Of a stretch of DNA of 36,959 nt, positions 23,888 to 32,483 are shown piece by piece. The translations under genes and the position numbers were made by a program. The notes under the pieces were generated by a model that was given only the letters and a program-made list of their open reading frames with translations, had not been told where the DNA came from and ran no database searches. Every line of letters begins with the position of its first letter. The stretch's first letter is position 1. This stretch comes from CAYFPS01 sp964345075 (GTDB lineage Bacteria > CAIWAD01). The stretch covers positions 1 through 36,959 of the forward strand of contig CAYFPS010000025.1 in assembly GCA_964345075.1 (NCBI GenBank). The letters run 5' to 3'.

Positions 23888-26269
23888 ATGTCCGAAGCAA
23901 AGAAGGCGGCAGATCCTCAGCAGGAAAAGCTGAACAAGCTGCTTGAGCAGGACTCCAAGTCCGGCAGAAGCCCGGAAGGCCTGTGGAAGTGGATCCTGGC
24001 GGCGCTTGGCGCCATCATGGTCGTCTTCTACTTCTATTCGGCGGGCATTCACCCGGTGGCCACGCAGTATCACCGCGGTGTGTATGTCTTCCTGACCTAT
24101 ATCCTGGTCTTCCTGCTCTACCCCGCTGGCAATCAGGGGATGCAGCACGCCATGCGCGCCATTGCCGGTCTGGTTACTTCCACAGGTCTGTTCATCTGGT
24201 TTGAAGGCCCGGTCGTGATACACGGACGCATCAACGCCGTTGGCGAGAATCTTGGCGCCCTGAGCGGCCTCTGGAGCCACTTGCTGATTGCAGCACTGGT
24301 GATGGCCGTGTTACATGTGGCTGATGGCTGGATTACAAAGCGCTGGCCCAAGAATCCAACGCTGAGCGACATTCTGCTCTCCCTTGCCTCGGCCAGTTTC
24401 GTGGCGTACTGGATTGGCGAATTTGAGAACCTGAATTTCCGCGCTGGCGCAGAAAACGAAATGGACGCGCTGGTCAGCATCATGGGCATTCTGCTCTCGC
24501 TGGAAGTCTGCCGCCGCGTGCTGGGCTGGGTGATGACCATGATCGGCGTGAGCTTTTTGTGTTACGCCTACTTCGGTGCTTACATGCCGGATATCATCGC
24601 ACACCGCGGCTTCGGGATCGATCGCCTGGCCACCTATCTCTTCCTGACCACCAATGGCGTCTTTGGTGTGATGGCAACCGTGCTGGCTACCTATGTAATC
24701 CTCTTCATTTTCTTTGGCGCCTTCCTGCAGAAGTCCGGCGCGGGCAAGTTCTTCATTGATGTGCCCATGTCGCTGGCGGGCAAGTCGGCAGGCGGTCCGG
24801 CCAAGGTTGCGGTAATGGCCAGTGCGCTCTTTGGTAGCGTATCCGGCAGCGCGATTGCAAACACGGTTTCCACCGGTGCTTTCACCATCCCTCTGATGAA
24901 GCGGGCCGGATTCAGGCCGCATGTGGCCGGCGCTATCGAGCCCTCGGCCTCCATCGGTGGCATGTTCATGCCGCCGATCATGGGTGCCGGCGGCTTTCTG
25001 ATGGCGGAATTGACCGAAACACCCTACGCGCACATCATGCTGATTGCGATTGCCCCGGCCCTGCTCTACTTCTTCAGCGTCTTCTGCATGATTCATTTTG
25101 AGGCCAAGAAGCACAAGATCGAAGGCCTGGTCGATGAGAACATGCCGCACTGGACGGTGGTGCTAAGGAAGGAATGGTATTACGCCATGCCCCTGGTGAT
25201 TATCACTGTGCTGATGATCATGGGCCGTTCGCCCGGTAACGCTGCCTTCTGGGCGACCATTTCCTGCATTGCCGTCAGCTGGGTCAATCGTGAGACACGA
25301 ATGGGCCCAAAGGAAATCTGGGAAGCGATTCAGACCGGTGCCCGTAATACATTGATCATTGGAGCCACGCTCGGTGTGATCGGTGTAATCGTCGGCACGA
25401 TCAGTCTGACAGGCATCGGCCTCAAATTCTCCGACATCATTATCAGCCTCGCACAGGGACATCTGCTTCCGGCCATCTTCCTTGTCGGCATTGCCTCACT
25501 GGTGCTGGGCATGGGCGTGCCCGTCACGGCGGCTTACCTGATCACGGCTGTGCTTGCTGTACCGCCACTGATGGAAATGGGTGTGGTGCTGATTGCCGCG
25601 CATATGATTGTCTACTGGTTCAGTCAGGACTCCAACATCACGCCGCCGGTCTGTGTGGCAGCCTACGCGGGGGCGGCGATTGCAGGCGCAGATCCGTGGA
25701 AGACGGGCTGGACGGCCTTCAAGTTTGCCAAACTGCTCTATGTGATGCCCCTGCTCTTTGCCTTTACGCCCGCCATTCTCTTTGAGGGCAAGCCGATTCT
25801 CGCACCGGAGATTCAGGATGAAATCATGGGCGCCATGGTGACAAAGATCCATGTGGAGGTCGGCGACTCCTTTGACCAGGGGGATGTCATTGCTACGGTC
25901 ATGGATGGCGAAGAGATCAAGCAGATTGTATCACAGCGCGACGGCATCGTAAAAGAGCTGACCATTTCAACAGGCCGCTTCATTGAAAGCGGAATGGTCA
26001 TCGCCGAAACACGCGCCAAACCGATCAACATCTTCTCCTCGATCTTTTCTGCCTTCCTGGGAACCATGGCCTTCAGCGCGCTGACCATGTTCTACTTTAT
26101 CAGGCGAACCAGCTGGCCGGAATGGATTCTGCTGGCAGTTGCCACGCTCCTGCTCTTCTGGCCGACCTTTGTGACCGATGGAGTCGGGCTGATCCTTGTG
26201 GGTGCCGTCTACCTGATGCAGAAGGCAAAGAACACGAAAGACGAAACTCTGAAGCTGGCCGCGGCCTGA
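23888..26269 (+). CDS. Fused TRAP transporter permease with a lipoyl-like domain
   Basis: A 793-residue TAXI-type fused permease (small DctQ-like plus large DctM-like parts) with many membrane helices. Conserved core segments include SLAGKSAGGPAKVAVMASALFGSVSGSAIANTVSTGAFTIPLM and IASLVLGMGVPVTAAYLITA. Residues about 636-708 form a soluble insert (GAMVTKIHVEVGDSFDQGDVIATV and DGIVKELTISTGRFIESGMVIAE) that reads as a biotinyl/lipoyl-type hammerhead. The position equivalent to the modified lysine (EAMKM) is not Lys, so it is probably unmodified. Two or three helices follow. GGAG precedes the ATG. Confidence 0.92.
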   Translation: MSEAKKAADPQQEKLNKLLEQDSKSGRSPEGLWKWILAALGAIMVVFYFYSAGIHPVATQYHRGVYVFLTYILVFLLYPAGNQGMQHAMRAIAGLVTSTGLFIWFEGPVVIHGRINAVGENLGALSGLWSHLLIAALVMAVLHVADGWITKRWPKNPTLSDILLSLASASFVAYWIGEFENLNFRAGAENEMDALVSIMGILLSLEVCRRVLGWVMTMIGVSFLCYAYFGAYMPDIIAHRGFGIDRLATYLFLTTNGVFGVMATVLATYVILFIFFGAFLQKSGAGKFFIDVPMSLAGKSAGGPAKVAVMASALFGSVSGSAIANTVSTGAFTIPLMKRAGFRPHVAGAIEPSASIGGMFMPPIMGAGGFLMAELTETPYAHIMLIAIAPALLYFFSVFCMIHFEAKKHKIEGLVDENMPHWTVVLRKEWYYAMPLVIITVLMIMGRSPGNAAFWATISCIAVSWVNRETRMGPKEIWEAIQTGARNTLIIGATLGVIGVIVGTISLTGIGLKFSDIIISLAQGHLLPAIFLVGIASLVLGMGVPVTAAYLITAVLAVPPLMEMGVVLIAAHMIVYWFSQDSNITPPVCVAAYAGAAIAGADPWKTGWTAFKFAKLLYVMPLLFAFTPAILFEGKPILAPEIQDEIMGAMVTKIHVEVGDSFDQGDVIATVMDGEEIKQIVSQRDGIVKELTISTGRFIESGMVIAETRAKPINIFSSIFSAFLGTMAFSALTMFYFIRRTSWPEWILLAVATLLLFWPTFVTDGVGLILVGAVYLMQKAKNTKDETLKLAAA

Positions 26270-26282
26270 ACCCGGAGGCATA

Positions 26283-26795
26283 ATGCTACCCGATATCAAG
26301 AACATTCTCTACTGCACGCAGCTAGGGCGCAACAGTGCCTACATTTTTCGCTGGGCAGCCAGCCTGGCCCGCGCCACTGGTGCCAAAGTGCATGTCCTGC
26401 ACGTGCTGGAAACCCTGCACCCACTGCAGGCTGCACTGGTACAGGGCTATGTAGGCCGTGATGCATACCATTGCGCGGTGGACAAAATGGGTGGAGAGGC
26501 CCTGGCCGAACTCAAACAGCAAGTGCGTGCCTTCTGTCAGAAAGCCGCGGGCGAGCACTTTGACATGGGTCAGATTGGCAGTATCCATGTAGCACAGGGC
26601 CGCGTCAAGAAGCAGATCCTGGCTCACATCGAACAGACCAATGCGGATATGATCGTGATGGGAGCACACACGGAAAGTGCGCTGGTTGAAGGCATTCTGG
26701 GCTCTTCTACCCAGAACATCATTCGCAGCTCACGGGTACCGGTAATGGTGATACAAGTTCCGGAAGGCAAGCAGGAACTTACAGGACTGGAGTAG
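26283..26795 (+). CDS. Universal stress protein (UspA family)
   Basis: This 170-residue cytoplasmic UspA-fold protein has an ATP-binding-type motif at IVMGAHTESALVEGILGSSTQNIIRSSRVPVMVIQV (G-x2-G-x9-G-S pattern). GGAGG precedes the ATG, 13 bp past the permease stop. TRAP operons often end in a UspA gene; TeaD of Halomonas is the known example and modulates its transporter, so the same role is likely here. Followed by a strong terminator. Confidence 0.92.
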   Translation: MLPDIKNILYCTQLGRNSAYIFRWAASLARATGAKVHVLHVLETLHPLQAALVQGYVGRDAYHCAVDKMGGEALAELKQQVRAFCQKAAGEHFDMGQIGSIHVAQGRVKKQILAHIEQTNADMIVMGAHTESALVEGILGSSTQNIIRSSRVPVMVIQVPEGKQELTGLE

Positions 26796-26822
26796 TGCCG
26801 CGATCACCCAATGCGAACGAAC

Positions 26823-26848
26823 AAGGCCCGCCATTTGGCGGGCCTTTT
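26823..26848 (+). terminator. Terminator of the porin/TRAP operon
   Basis: AAGGCCCGCC and GGCGGGCCTT form a 10-bp stem around ATTT or similar, ending in TTTT. It lies 28 bp past the UspA stop. A TGTATCAC word follows at 26862-26869, outside any gene. Confidence 0.9.
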
Positions 26849-26875
26849 GCTTGTGGCTGATTGTATCACAGGCCT

Positions 26876-27748
26876 TTACTTGAAAAGCAGCAGCCTCAAG
26901 CTCGAGCGTTGCCCCTCTGCATCGAGCAGGGCAAGGTAGACACCGCTGGGAAGGGCAGAGCCATCAAAGGTGATCTGCTGAAGCCCGGCCTCGGCCATTC
27001 CGTCCATCAGGACAGCGACCTGTCGACCGGAAAGATCATGAACAACAAGTCTTGCCGGGCTCGCTACTGCAAGCGAGAATTCGATCTGTGTTACAGGATT
27101 GAAGGGATTGGGCCAGTTGCGCACAAGACCAAAGTTCATGGGCGATTCGCTGGCTTCCTTCCAGACACAGATCGGATCATAGGCCAGATCCGTCTGACAT
27201 TCAACCATGAAGTTGGGATCTGTCGGTGTCACACATTCAAAGTAGAAGAGCGGGTCTGTCAAGGGAACGCAATTCGGCTCGATGAACGGATCCGTGAAGT
27301 GCATGTCACAGAAGGGAACGACCGAGGGGTTCGTCCAGTCCGGGTTGCAGTTTGGATCAAAGATCGGGTCCGTCGCTTGAGCACAGTAGGGATTGTAGGC
27401 AGGATCCGTGCTCTCGCATAGAGGGTCGTAGAGTGGATCCGTCGTCATGCAGGCAGGGTGATACATGGGATCCGTCATTGCGCAGACTGGATAGATGGAA
27501 GGGTCGGTCGTCCAGTCTGGAAGTGTCAGATCATTACGGAAGCTGCTCAGCTGTGGAACTCGTGCTTCCAGATCGGGAAAAGGCGCACTCAGGTTAACAT
27601 CAACCTGCCCCACAGCAAATCTCGCGGCTGTATTGGCCGCGTGATACTCATGAAGCGTTGCGCCGGCACCCATGGCCAGCTGTGAAGAGGCCATAACCAC
27701 CGCAAGGCTCAGCCACCAGCACTTGCTGGCACTCAAACTCGGTCTCAT
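26876..27748 (-). CDS. Secreted Cys-rich TDP-repeat protein with FCB sorting domain
   Basis: A 290-residue exported protein. Signal peptide about residues 1-28. Residues 81-194 hold ten tandem units of the form T-[DN]-P-x3-P-x-C, each with Cys eight residues after Thr (Cys89, 100, 111, 122, 134, 147, 160, 172, 184, 194) and unit spacing of 10-13. Residues 211-290 are a type IX-like/FlgD-like C-terminal sorting domain: NWPNPFNPVTQIEFSL, VHDLSGRQVAVL, PSGVYLALLDAEG and a basic LLLFK end. AAGGAGGA precedes the ATG at 27748. I do not recognise the repeat family; disulfide or metal cross-linking is inferred. Confidence 0.78.
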   Translation of the reverse strand: MRPSLSASKCWWLSLAVVMASSQLAMGAGATLHEYHAANTAARFAVGQVDVNLSAPFPDLEARVPQLSSFRNDLTLPDWTTDPSIYPVCAMTDPMYHPACMTTDPLYDPLCESTDPAYNPYCAQATDPIFDPNCNPDWTNPSVVPFCDMHFTDPFIEPNCVPLTDPLFYFECVTPTDPNFMVECQTDLAYDPICVWKEASESPMNFGLVRNWPNPFNPVTQIEFSLAVASPARLVVHDLSGRQVAVLMDGMAEAGLQQITFDGSALPSGVYLALLDAEGQRSSLRLLLFK

Positions 27749-27821
27749 AAATCCTCCTTGCCGAACGAGGCTGTCCGGCGATTGCTGTGTGATGAAGGTC
27801 CGGAGGGAAAGGACGGAGGTA

Positions 27822-27849
27822 ATGGTAGGGGATTCCGGCGAAGAGTCAA
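27822..27849 (-). promoter_or_regulatory. Candidate promoter for the TDP-repeat protein
   Basis: On the minus strand TTGACT (27844-27849) and TACCAT (27822-27827) are separated by 16 bp, giving a start about 65 bp before the ATG. Pattern-based only. Confidence 0.35.
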
Positions 27850-27930
27850 GCTGAATCCACAAGGCCCTTTCCTTTGCCAGACTTGCAGCTTCAGGCAACT
27901 GCAATTTCCAGGGACCTGTTAAATTCCTAA

Positions 27931-28190
27931 GGCAGCCCAGACCCTTTTGTGCAATCCACTGTCAACAGTAAACGACCCTTGCTCCCCGCCTCATCCAGTG
28001 TAACACGAGCAGCATCAAACAGACAATCGAAGTAGATGTGTGGGGCCCTCTGATCCTGCCAGAGCTAGACAGCCATCGTTGCCTGCGCCTGCACCTGGAA
28101 AGCAAGCAGGGCCTTTCCAGTGGTGTTTACATTGCCAATCTGGAAAGCGCTGGTGAAAACTCCAGCAGCCGCATGCTTCTGCTCAAGTGA
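27931..28190 (+). pseudogene. Decayed C-terminal sorting-domain remnant
   Basis: On the plus strand, one frame starting at 27931 reads SPDPFVQSTVNSKRPLLPAS, recalling the canonical PNPFNPST...LP.AS opening of FCB sorting domains. A second frame, from 27972, contains TIEVDVWGPLILPE and GLSSGVYIANLESAGENS and ends SSRMLLLK at TGA 28188-28190, the standard C-terminal end. The two halves lie in different frames and there is no gene body, start or signal peptide. I read it as the 3' remnant of a lost surface-protein gene, oriented opposite to its neighbours. A TGTAACAC word lies at 27999-28006. Confidence 0.6.
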
Positions 28191-28217
28191 GTTGAATGCA
28201 CCAGACCCTTGTATCAC

Positions 28218-28236
28218 AAAAAATGGGGGCCCCATT
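28218..28236 (-). terminator. Probable terminator of the 768-residue secreted protein gene
   Basis: The near-perfect palindrome AATGGGGGCCCCATT (28222-28236) is followed on the minus strand by TTTTTTGTG, 20 bp past the stop of the gene at 28258. The stem is compact, so efficiency is uncertain. Confidence 0.5.
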
Positions 28237-28257
28237 CATTTCCATTTGAATCCAGAC

Positions 28258-30564
28258 TCAGCGAACGATCAGCGCACCCGGATCATCATCGGCCACAACC
28301 TTGAAGAAGCCCATCGTTCCGGCCTCCGGCTGACCAAAGACCAGCGCAGGATCCGGCGTGCTGGCCAGATAATGCTCCGCATCGCAGGGGAAGTCCGGCG
28401 TCGGGCCGTGATACACATGGTAGATCACCTGGCCCAGCTCGGGATAACTGTTGCCATTCAGGCTGCCCTCGGTGACTTCGTTCCAGTCAAGCGAGACTTC
28501 GCCGTTAAGGCTGCTTGCGGCAAGTGCGGCAACGGCATTTGGCGGAATGTTGTCCACGCTGGAAGCGGCGGCCGCTTCGCCCTCGCTGGCATGGTTTGTC
28601 GAATGCCAGACCACCTTGAAGCTTGTCGCATTGGCAGCAACAGAATTTGAATCCACCAGTGTAGGCGCAACCATTCCATAGCTGGCCTGACGCAGAGCCG
28701 GCACCGTGTCCACATAGCTCCAGACAGAGCCATCACGCTCGTAATACAATCCTTCACGCGCCTCTTCCGCGATCTGAACCAGATCGAAGGGATCGGCGAT
28801 GGCCTGACGGCGCGTGGCGGCCGCAAAGAGTGAGTCCTCACGCCAGACACTGTAGAAGCCGTATTCGCCCAGCTCGGCAACATCCATCGATCCGGCATTC
28901 CAGACCAGCTGGAGCTGGTGGCCCTGGTCGGCGGGGACATCAGCCAGATGATTCAGCACGGGTCGACTTTGGTCGTAATACACGGCGCCCACATCGGGCG
29001 GCGTCATATCGGGATCACGCGGGGAATAAAAGGCATGGCCAGCATCAATCATTGGCGAATCAGCAGTAGGCTCAAGGTCGAAAGCTGCCAGTTGCGGGGC
29101 TACTCGCACGCTTTGATTCGTAACAAGGTTTCCACCTGACCAAAGCGATTCACCTTCATACATGTTGTTCAAAAGAAGGGCATTGTTCGCCGCACTCAGC
29201 TCAAAGTACGGGATCAATCCAGTGCCGACCAGCAGGTTGTTTGCGGCAATCACGGTCGGCGCATTCAGCGTGAACTTACCGGCCGTAAGTTGATCTGCAC
29301 GGAAGAAGGTGTTTCCGGCAAGCAGCATCATGTCACTTGACTCGAGATCAGAGTCCGTGTCGTAAGCGATGGGGAGCTTGCTTCCTGTAACTTCAATCGG
29401 CCCGTCGGCATAGAGGCGCAGTACCGGCCAATTAACACCCGATTCGTATGCATCCAGATCTTCGATCCTGTGCCCATCGACAGATGTACCAGCGATGAGC
29501 CAAAAGGGATTGCCCAGATTCCCGAGGCTGCAATTGATCAGATCGACTCGCTCCATAACCAGTCGTGTATCGGTCGCATTGACACAGGTAACGCGGCTTC
29601 CAAGACAGTCCTCAAAGAGCACATCGCGCAAAACCAGTGAATCACAATTGAATGCTGTGACACAGGCTTGGCCATCCATCAAGAACTCCGTGTGATCATT
29701 GAAATTCCTGAAGACGCAATGCTCAAGCAGCGGAGCGACGAGATTGTCCGCAAAGTGCAGGCCATGCCAGCCACTTAAGAGGGAGTTTGCATCAAAGATA
29801 ATGGGCAGGTCCTGCTGACCGCTGGCGGTAAGCTGGCCAAGGATCAGCAGGCTGAAAGGTCCGCTGAAGCGCACGCTTACGCCGGGCTGGATCACAAGGC
29901 TACTGCCGGCTGGCAGACGCATATCCTCCTCGATCAAGATCTCCTGACCACTGTACCAGGTTCCACCTGCAAGCTCGCGCTGCAGGCCCTGGATCCTGAC
30001 AATCGGCAGAAAAGACATTGTCTGACCGCCCAGGATGTCACAATCATTTTCGAGAAGCCGCGCGTGGTCTTCTTGAGTACGCCCATAGACCTGATTGTCC
30101 GCGCCAAGATCTGTTTGAATGCAAATATCCAGGAGCAGTGCCCCACCCGTGTAGAGAAAATCACCAATGAAGCGGTTCTCTTCGAATCGGTACCAGCCAG
30201 CATGATTGTTTGAAAAGTCGACATCCGTGTAGCTGCCGAAGAGGGTCAGGTTTTCACTTGGCTCAAAGGTCCCGTCCACCAGCACTGCTCCCGCAGGCAG
30301 GTTCATCATCCGGATCTCGACAGAGTTCAACGGTTGGCCAACAGATTGAACACGGAACTCGATGAACTCGATCCAGTCATCGCCGGCAGCATCGATCAGG
30401 CTCTCATCCAGCAAAAACTGTGTGTGCGCGTTCGTGGAAAACTGTGCAGGAAATGGGTAGAAGCTACTCTGACTGCCTTCGCCAACCTGAATCCATGCCT
30501 TTGCCGAGGTGGATAGCAGCAGCAGGAGGCTTAGCAGAACACTGCATCTGAAAGAAACATGCAT
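28258..30564 (-). CDS. Large secreted protein with beta-helix-like and Fn3-like regions
   Basis: This 768-residue protein starts at an ATG preceded by GAGGA, with signal peptide MHVSFRCSVLLSLLLLLSTSAKA. After a globular N-terminal part, residues about 210-520 look like a right-handed parallel beta-helix with a LPAGSSLVIQPGVSVRFSGPFSLLILGQLTASG opening and repeated short strands ending in Asn or Cys turns. It reaches DSPMIDAGHAFYSPRDPDMTPPDVGA, a common end of such domains. The last 200 residues resemble Fn3-type modules (PPNAVAALAASSLNGEVSLDWNEV). No sorting tail or catalytic motif is seen. Probably surface or extracellular; function unknown. Confidence 0.75.
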   Translation of the reverse strand: MHVSFRCSVLLSLLLLLSTSAKAWIQVGEGSQSSFYPFPAQFSTNAHTQFLLDESLIDAAGDDWIEFIEFRVQSVGQPLNSVEIRMMNLPAGAVLVDGTFEPSENLTLFGSYTDVDFSNNHAGWYRFEENRFIGDFLYTGGALLLDICIQTDLGADNQVYGRTQEDHARLLENDCDILGGQTMSFLPIVRIQGLQRELAGGTWYSGQEILIEEDMRLPAGSSLVIQPGVSVRFSGPFSLLILGQLTASGQQDLPIIFDANSLLSGWHGLHFADNLVAPLLEHCVFRNFNDHTEFLMDGQACVTAFNCDSLVLRDVLFEDCLGSRVTCVNATDTRLVMERVDLINCSLGNLGNPFWLIAGTSVDGHRIEDLDAYESGVNWPVLRLYADGPIEVTGSKLPIAYDTDSDLESSDMMLLAGNTFFRADQLTAGKFTLNAPTVIAANNLLVGTGLIPYFELSAANNALLLNNMYEGESLWSGGNLVTNQSVRVAPQLAAFDLEPTADSPMIDAGHAFYSPRDPDMTPPDVGAVYYDQSRPVLNHLADVPADQGHQLQLVWNAGSMDVAELGEYGFYSVWREDSLFAAATRRQAIADPFDLVQIAEEAREGLYYERDGSVWSYVDTVPALRQASYGMVAPTLVDSNSVAANATSFKVVWHSTNHASEGEAAAASSVDNIPPNAVAALAASSLNGEVSLDWNEVTEGSLNGNSYPELGQVIYHVYHGPTPDFPCDAEHYLASTPDPALVFGQPEAGTMGFFKVVADDDPGALIVR

Positions 30565-30639
30565 CGGTAAATCCTCGTTTTCGGTACACGTGCGAGCATA
30601 TGCAAGAGCCGTGCCGAAATCTGCGCGATCTTCAACAAT

Positions 30640-30669
30640 AGTATACATTGTCTATCAATGACTTGTGAA
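30640..30669 (-). promoter_or_regulatory. Promoter with an overlapping operator-like palindrome
   Basis: On the minus strand TTCACA (30664-30669), 18 bp, TATACT (30640-30645), each one base off the sigma-70 consensus, about 70 bp before the secreted protein ATG. The inverted repeat ACAAT-AGTATAC-ATTGT (30635-30651) covers the -10 box, where a repressor could act. Confidence 0.55.
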
Positions 30670-30953
30670 TCCTGCGGGCATTGCCCAGCCATTCACAGTG
30701 TTCAAAATCCGTCACCCTTGAACAGGAGCATTGCTTATAGAAAAGTGCCGGTCACCTGTCACGGGCAAACAGCGCTTGCATAGGCAAGGTTTTACGCATT
30801 CACAATGCCTTCTGCTTTTCCCCCCCCCTAGTTCCATTTAAAGGTCAAGGCCGAAGCGCCAAGCCTAGATTCGCCCTCAAGACCTTTTCAGTTTGGAATA
30901 TGATGAGGAAGTGAAGGCCTGAGCCTGTTGATTGTTAACTCGGAAGTGGGTTT
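30670..30953. other. Non-coding stretch between two minus-strand genes
   Basis: Together with 30565-30669 this makes 389 bp without a gene. It holds a run of eight C at 30820-30827 and an AT-rich 3' part, but no clear terminator, ORF, repeat or RNA gene that I can support. Confidence 0.5.
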
Positions 30954-32483
30954 TCAGGGAAGAAGACGGCCATCTTTGACAAGGGTGCGGGCGCCACTCT
31001 TCAGGGTCAGGTGACAGGCTGGCAGGATCAGATCGATGGTCGAGCGGACCTTGCCCCCCTGCAATTCGTTGTTGCCGAATTGCAGCGTGACGGCCCCTGC
31101 AAGGCAGGCGTCAAGCACGGGCTTTCCTGTTGGTCCCCGGCCGGCTGGATTGAGGCCGATGCGAAGGCCGGAAAGCAGGTTTGCATCCCCCACAGCAGAA
31201 TCCATGCGCCCTTTAAGCGCGTCCTCATTCTGCAGGGCCTTGATGCTTGAAATCCGCCCCTTTTTCAGTTCCAGGCGAACCGCCTCCACATGGGCACCAG
31301 CCTGATAGGTGTAATCAGCCCGGTAAAGGCCTTCAGCCGAGCCATCAACAGGAAAGAAATTGAGCGTTCCGGCGGGCAGGCCTTCAAAGACGCGCCCGCG
31401 TGATACATCATCTGCAGAAAGTTCACCATCCAGTAGAAAGGCCGTGTCCGGCTCCACCCGCATGCGAAGGTCTGTGCCCAGTGGGCAGGTCAGGTGAACT
31501 TCACCAGAAGGATCCAGCAGCCCGCGCAAACGCTCTGCCTTTTCCCTTAAGACCGCGTGATCCGTGTCGATGCAGCGCCAGAAGATCTCGATGGCCTCTT
31601 CCGGACTGGCACCCTTGATCGGGCCTTCACCTTGAAGCACGAACTCGCGCCTGAAGGGCAGGGCAAACTCCAGATAAGGCAGCTTGCGTTCCTTAAGCGA
31701 ATTCTGCCAGCGTGATACAATTTCCATCAGGGCCGGCAGGCGCTCTAGCTGCTGCGGGCTGAAGGTGGGGCGATCACCGGTCGTGGCGCTAAGGAAAATG
31801 ACGGCGTCCAGTGATTCGTCCTGATCCGGCTGAACAAAGGGCTGCTCGCGAAGTTCCTCGGCACTAAAGCGGTCCAGCATGGCACACATGGTTGCAGGCG
31901 ACCAGGTGCGCGTCTGGGCCCTTGCGCCAATGGCTGCCAGTTCCACATGGAGATGTTCTGCCAGGTCGAATCCCTGCGGGCCATGCATCAACAGGACATT
32001 CCAGCCCTTCCGGGCAGCAATGCCGCGTGTCACCATGTGCCGGGCAATCCGCGCCAGATCCACATTCAGCAGGTCTTCCCGTCTCCACTCGAGGAAGGTG
32101 TTTTCAAAAGACTTCTTGAGCGCGCTGGCAGCGCTTTCCGTGCCGCCAAGAATGGATGGGTCCACGACAAAATGCCGGGCGGTCCGGCTGTAGAGGCGCT
32201 CTTCGTGCCAGCGTTTGCGGCCACTGCCGGTCTGAGCAATCAGCCCCGCAGCCAGCAGCTGATTCAGATGGTAGTGCACGCGATTGGCCGGCAGCCCCAG
32301 ACGGCGGGCGAGCTCGGCGCCCGTCAGTTCCTGGGTGCAGAGCTCCTGCAGCAGACGCAGGCGGTCGGCATGCGCCAGTACAGCAACCTCCTTGGGTTCT
32401 GCCAGCAGTTTAAAGTCGCGGATAGAGCGGTCCTCATGGATCTGTTGTTTCGGCATGCAGTCAGGCTGCAGAAGGCCTTGCAC
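30954..32483 (-). CDS. ArsR-type winged-helix domain fused to an M29 aminopeptidase-like domain
   Basis: A 509-residue protein. Residues about 30-105 form an ArsR-like winged helix (EPKEVAVLAHADRLRLLQELCTQELTGAELARRLGLPANRVHYHLNQLLAAGLI). Residues about 160-509 resemble the M29 leucyl aminopeptidase/NicX fold: HLTCPLGTDLRMRVEPDT, VFEGLPAGTLNFFPVDGSAEG, GLNPAGRGPTGKPVLDACLAG and a closing VKDGRLL. The usual metal-binding E...E...H...H-x-D set is incomplete; the expected HxD near the end reads TIDLILPACH. It may therefore be a ligand-sensing regulator rather than a peptidase. Start GTG 32483 or ATG 32456 is undecided. Confidence 0.72.
   Translation of the reverse strand: MQGLLQPDCMPKQQIHEDRSIRDFKLLAEPKEVAVLAHADRLRLLQELCTQELTGAELARRLGLPANRVHYHLNQLLAAGLIAQTGSGRKRWHEERLYSRTARHFVVDPSILGGTESAASALKKSFENTFLEWRREDLLNVDLARIARHMVTRGIAARKGWNVLLMHGPQGFDLAEHLHVELAAIGARAQTRTWSPATMCAMLDRFSAEELREQPFVQPDQDESLDAVIFLSATTGDRPTFSPQQLERLPALMEIVSRWQNSLKERKLPYLEFALPFRREFVLQGEGPIKGASPEEAIEIFWRCIDTDHAVLREKAERLRGLLDPSGEVHLTCPLGTDLRMRVEPDTAFLLDGELSADDVSRGRVFEGLPAGTLNFFPVDGSAEGLYRADYTYQAGAHVEAVRLELKKGRISSIKALQNEDALKGRMDSAVGDANLLSGLRIGLNPAGRGPTGKPVLDACLAGAVTLQFGNNELQGGKVRSTIDLILPACHLTLKSGARTLVKDGRLLP

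Noticed and set aside
27166..27509. GGATCCGT-type DNA repeats as a CRISPR or mobile repeat
   Set aside because: They are the codons of the TDP protein repeat on the minus strand; spacing is in multiples of three and units diverge at third positions.
30820..30827. Run of eight C as a phase-variation tract
   Set aside because: It lies in a non-coding stretch far from either promoter, so no gene would be switched.
4393..31700. Frequent CTTAAG sites
   Set aside because: The count is about what composition predicts for a 6-mer in 37 kb, unlike TGTAWCAC.
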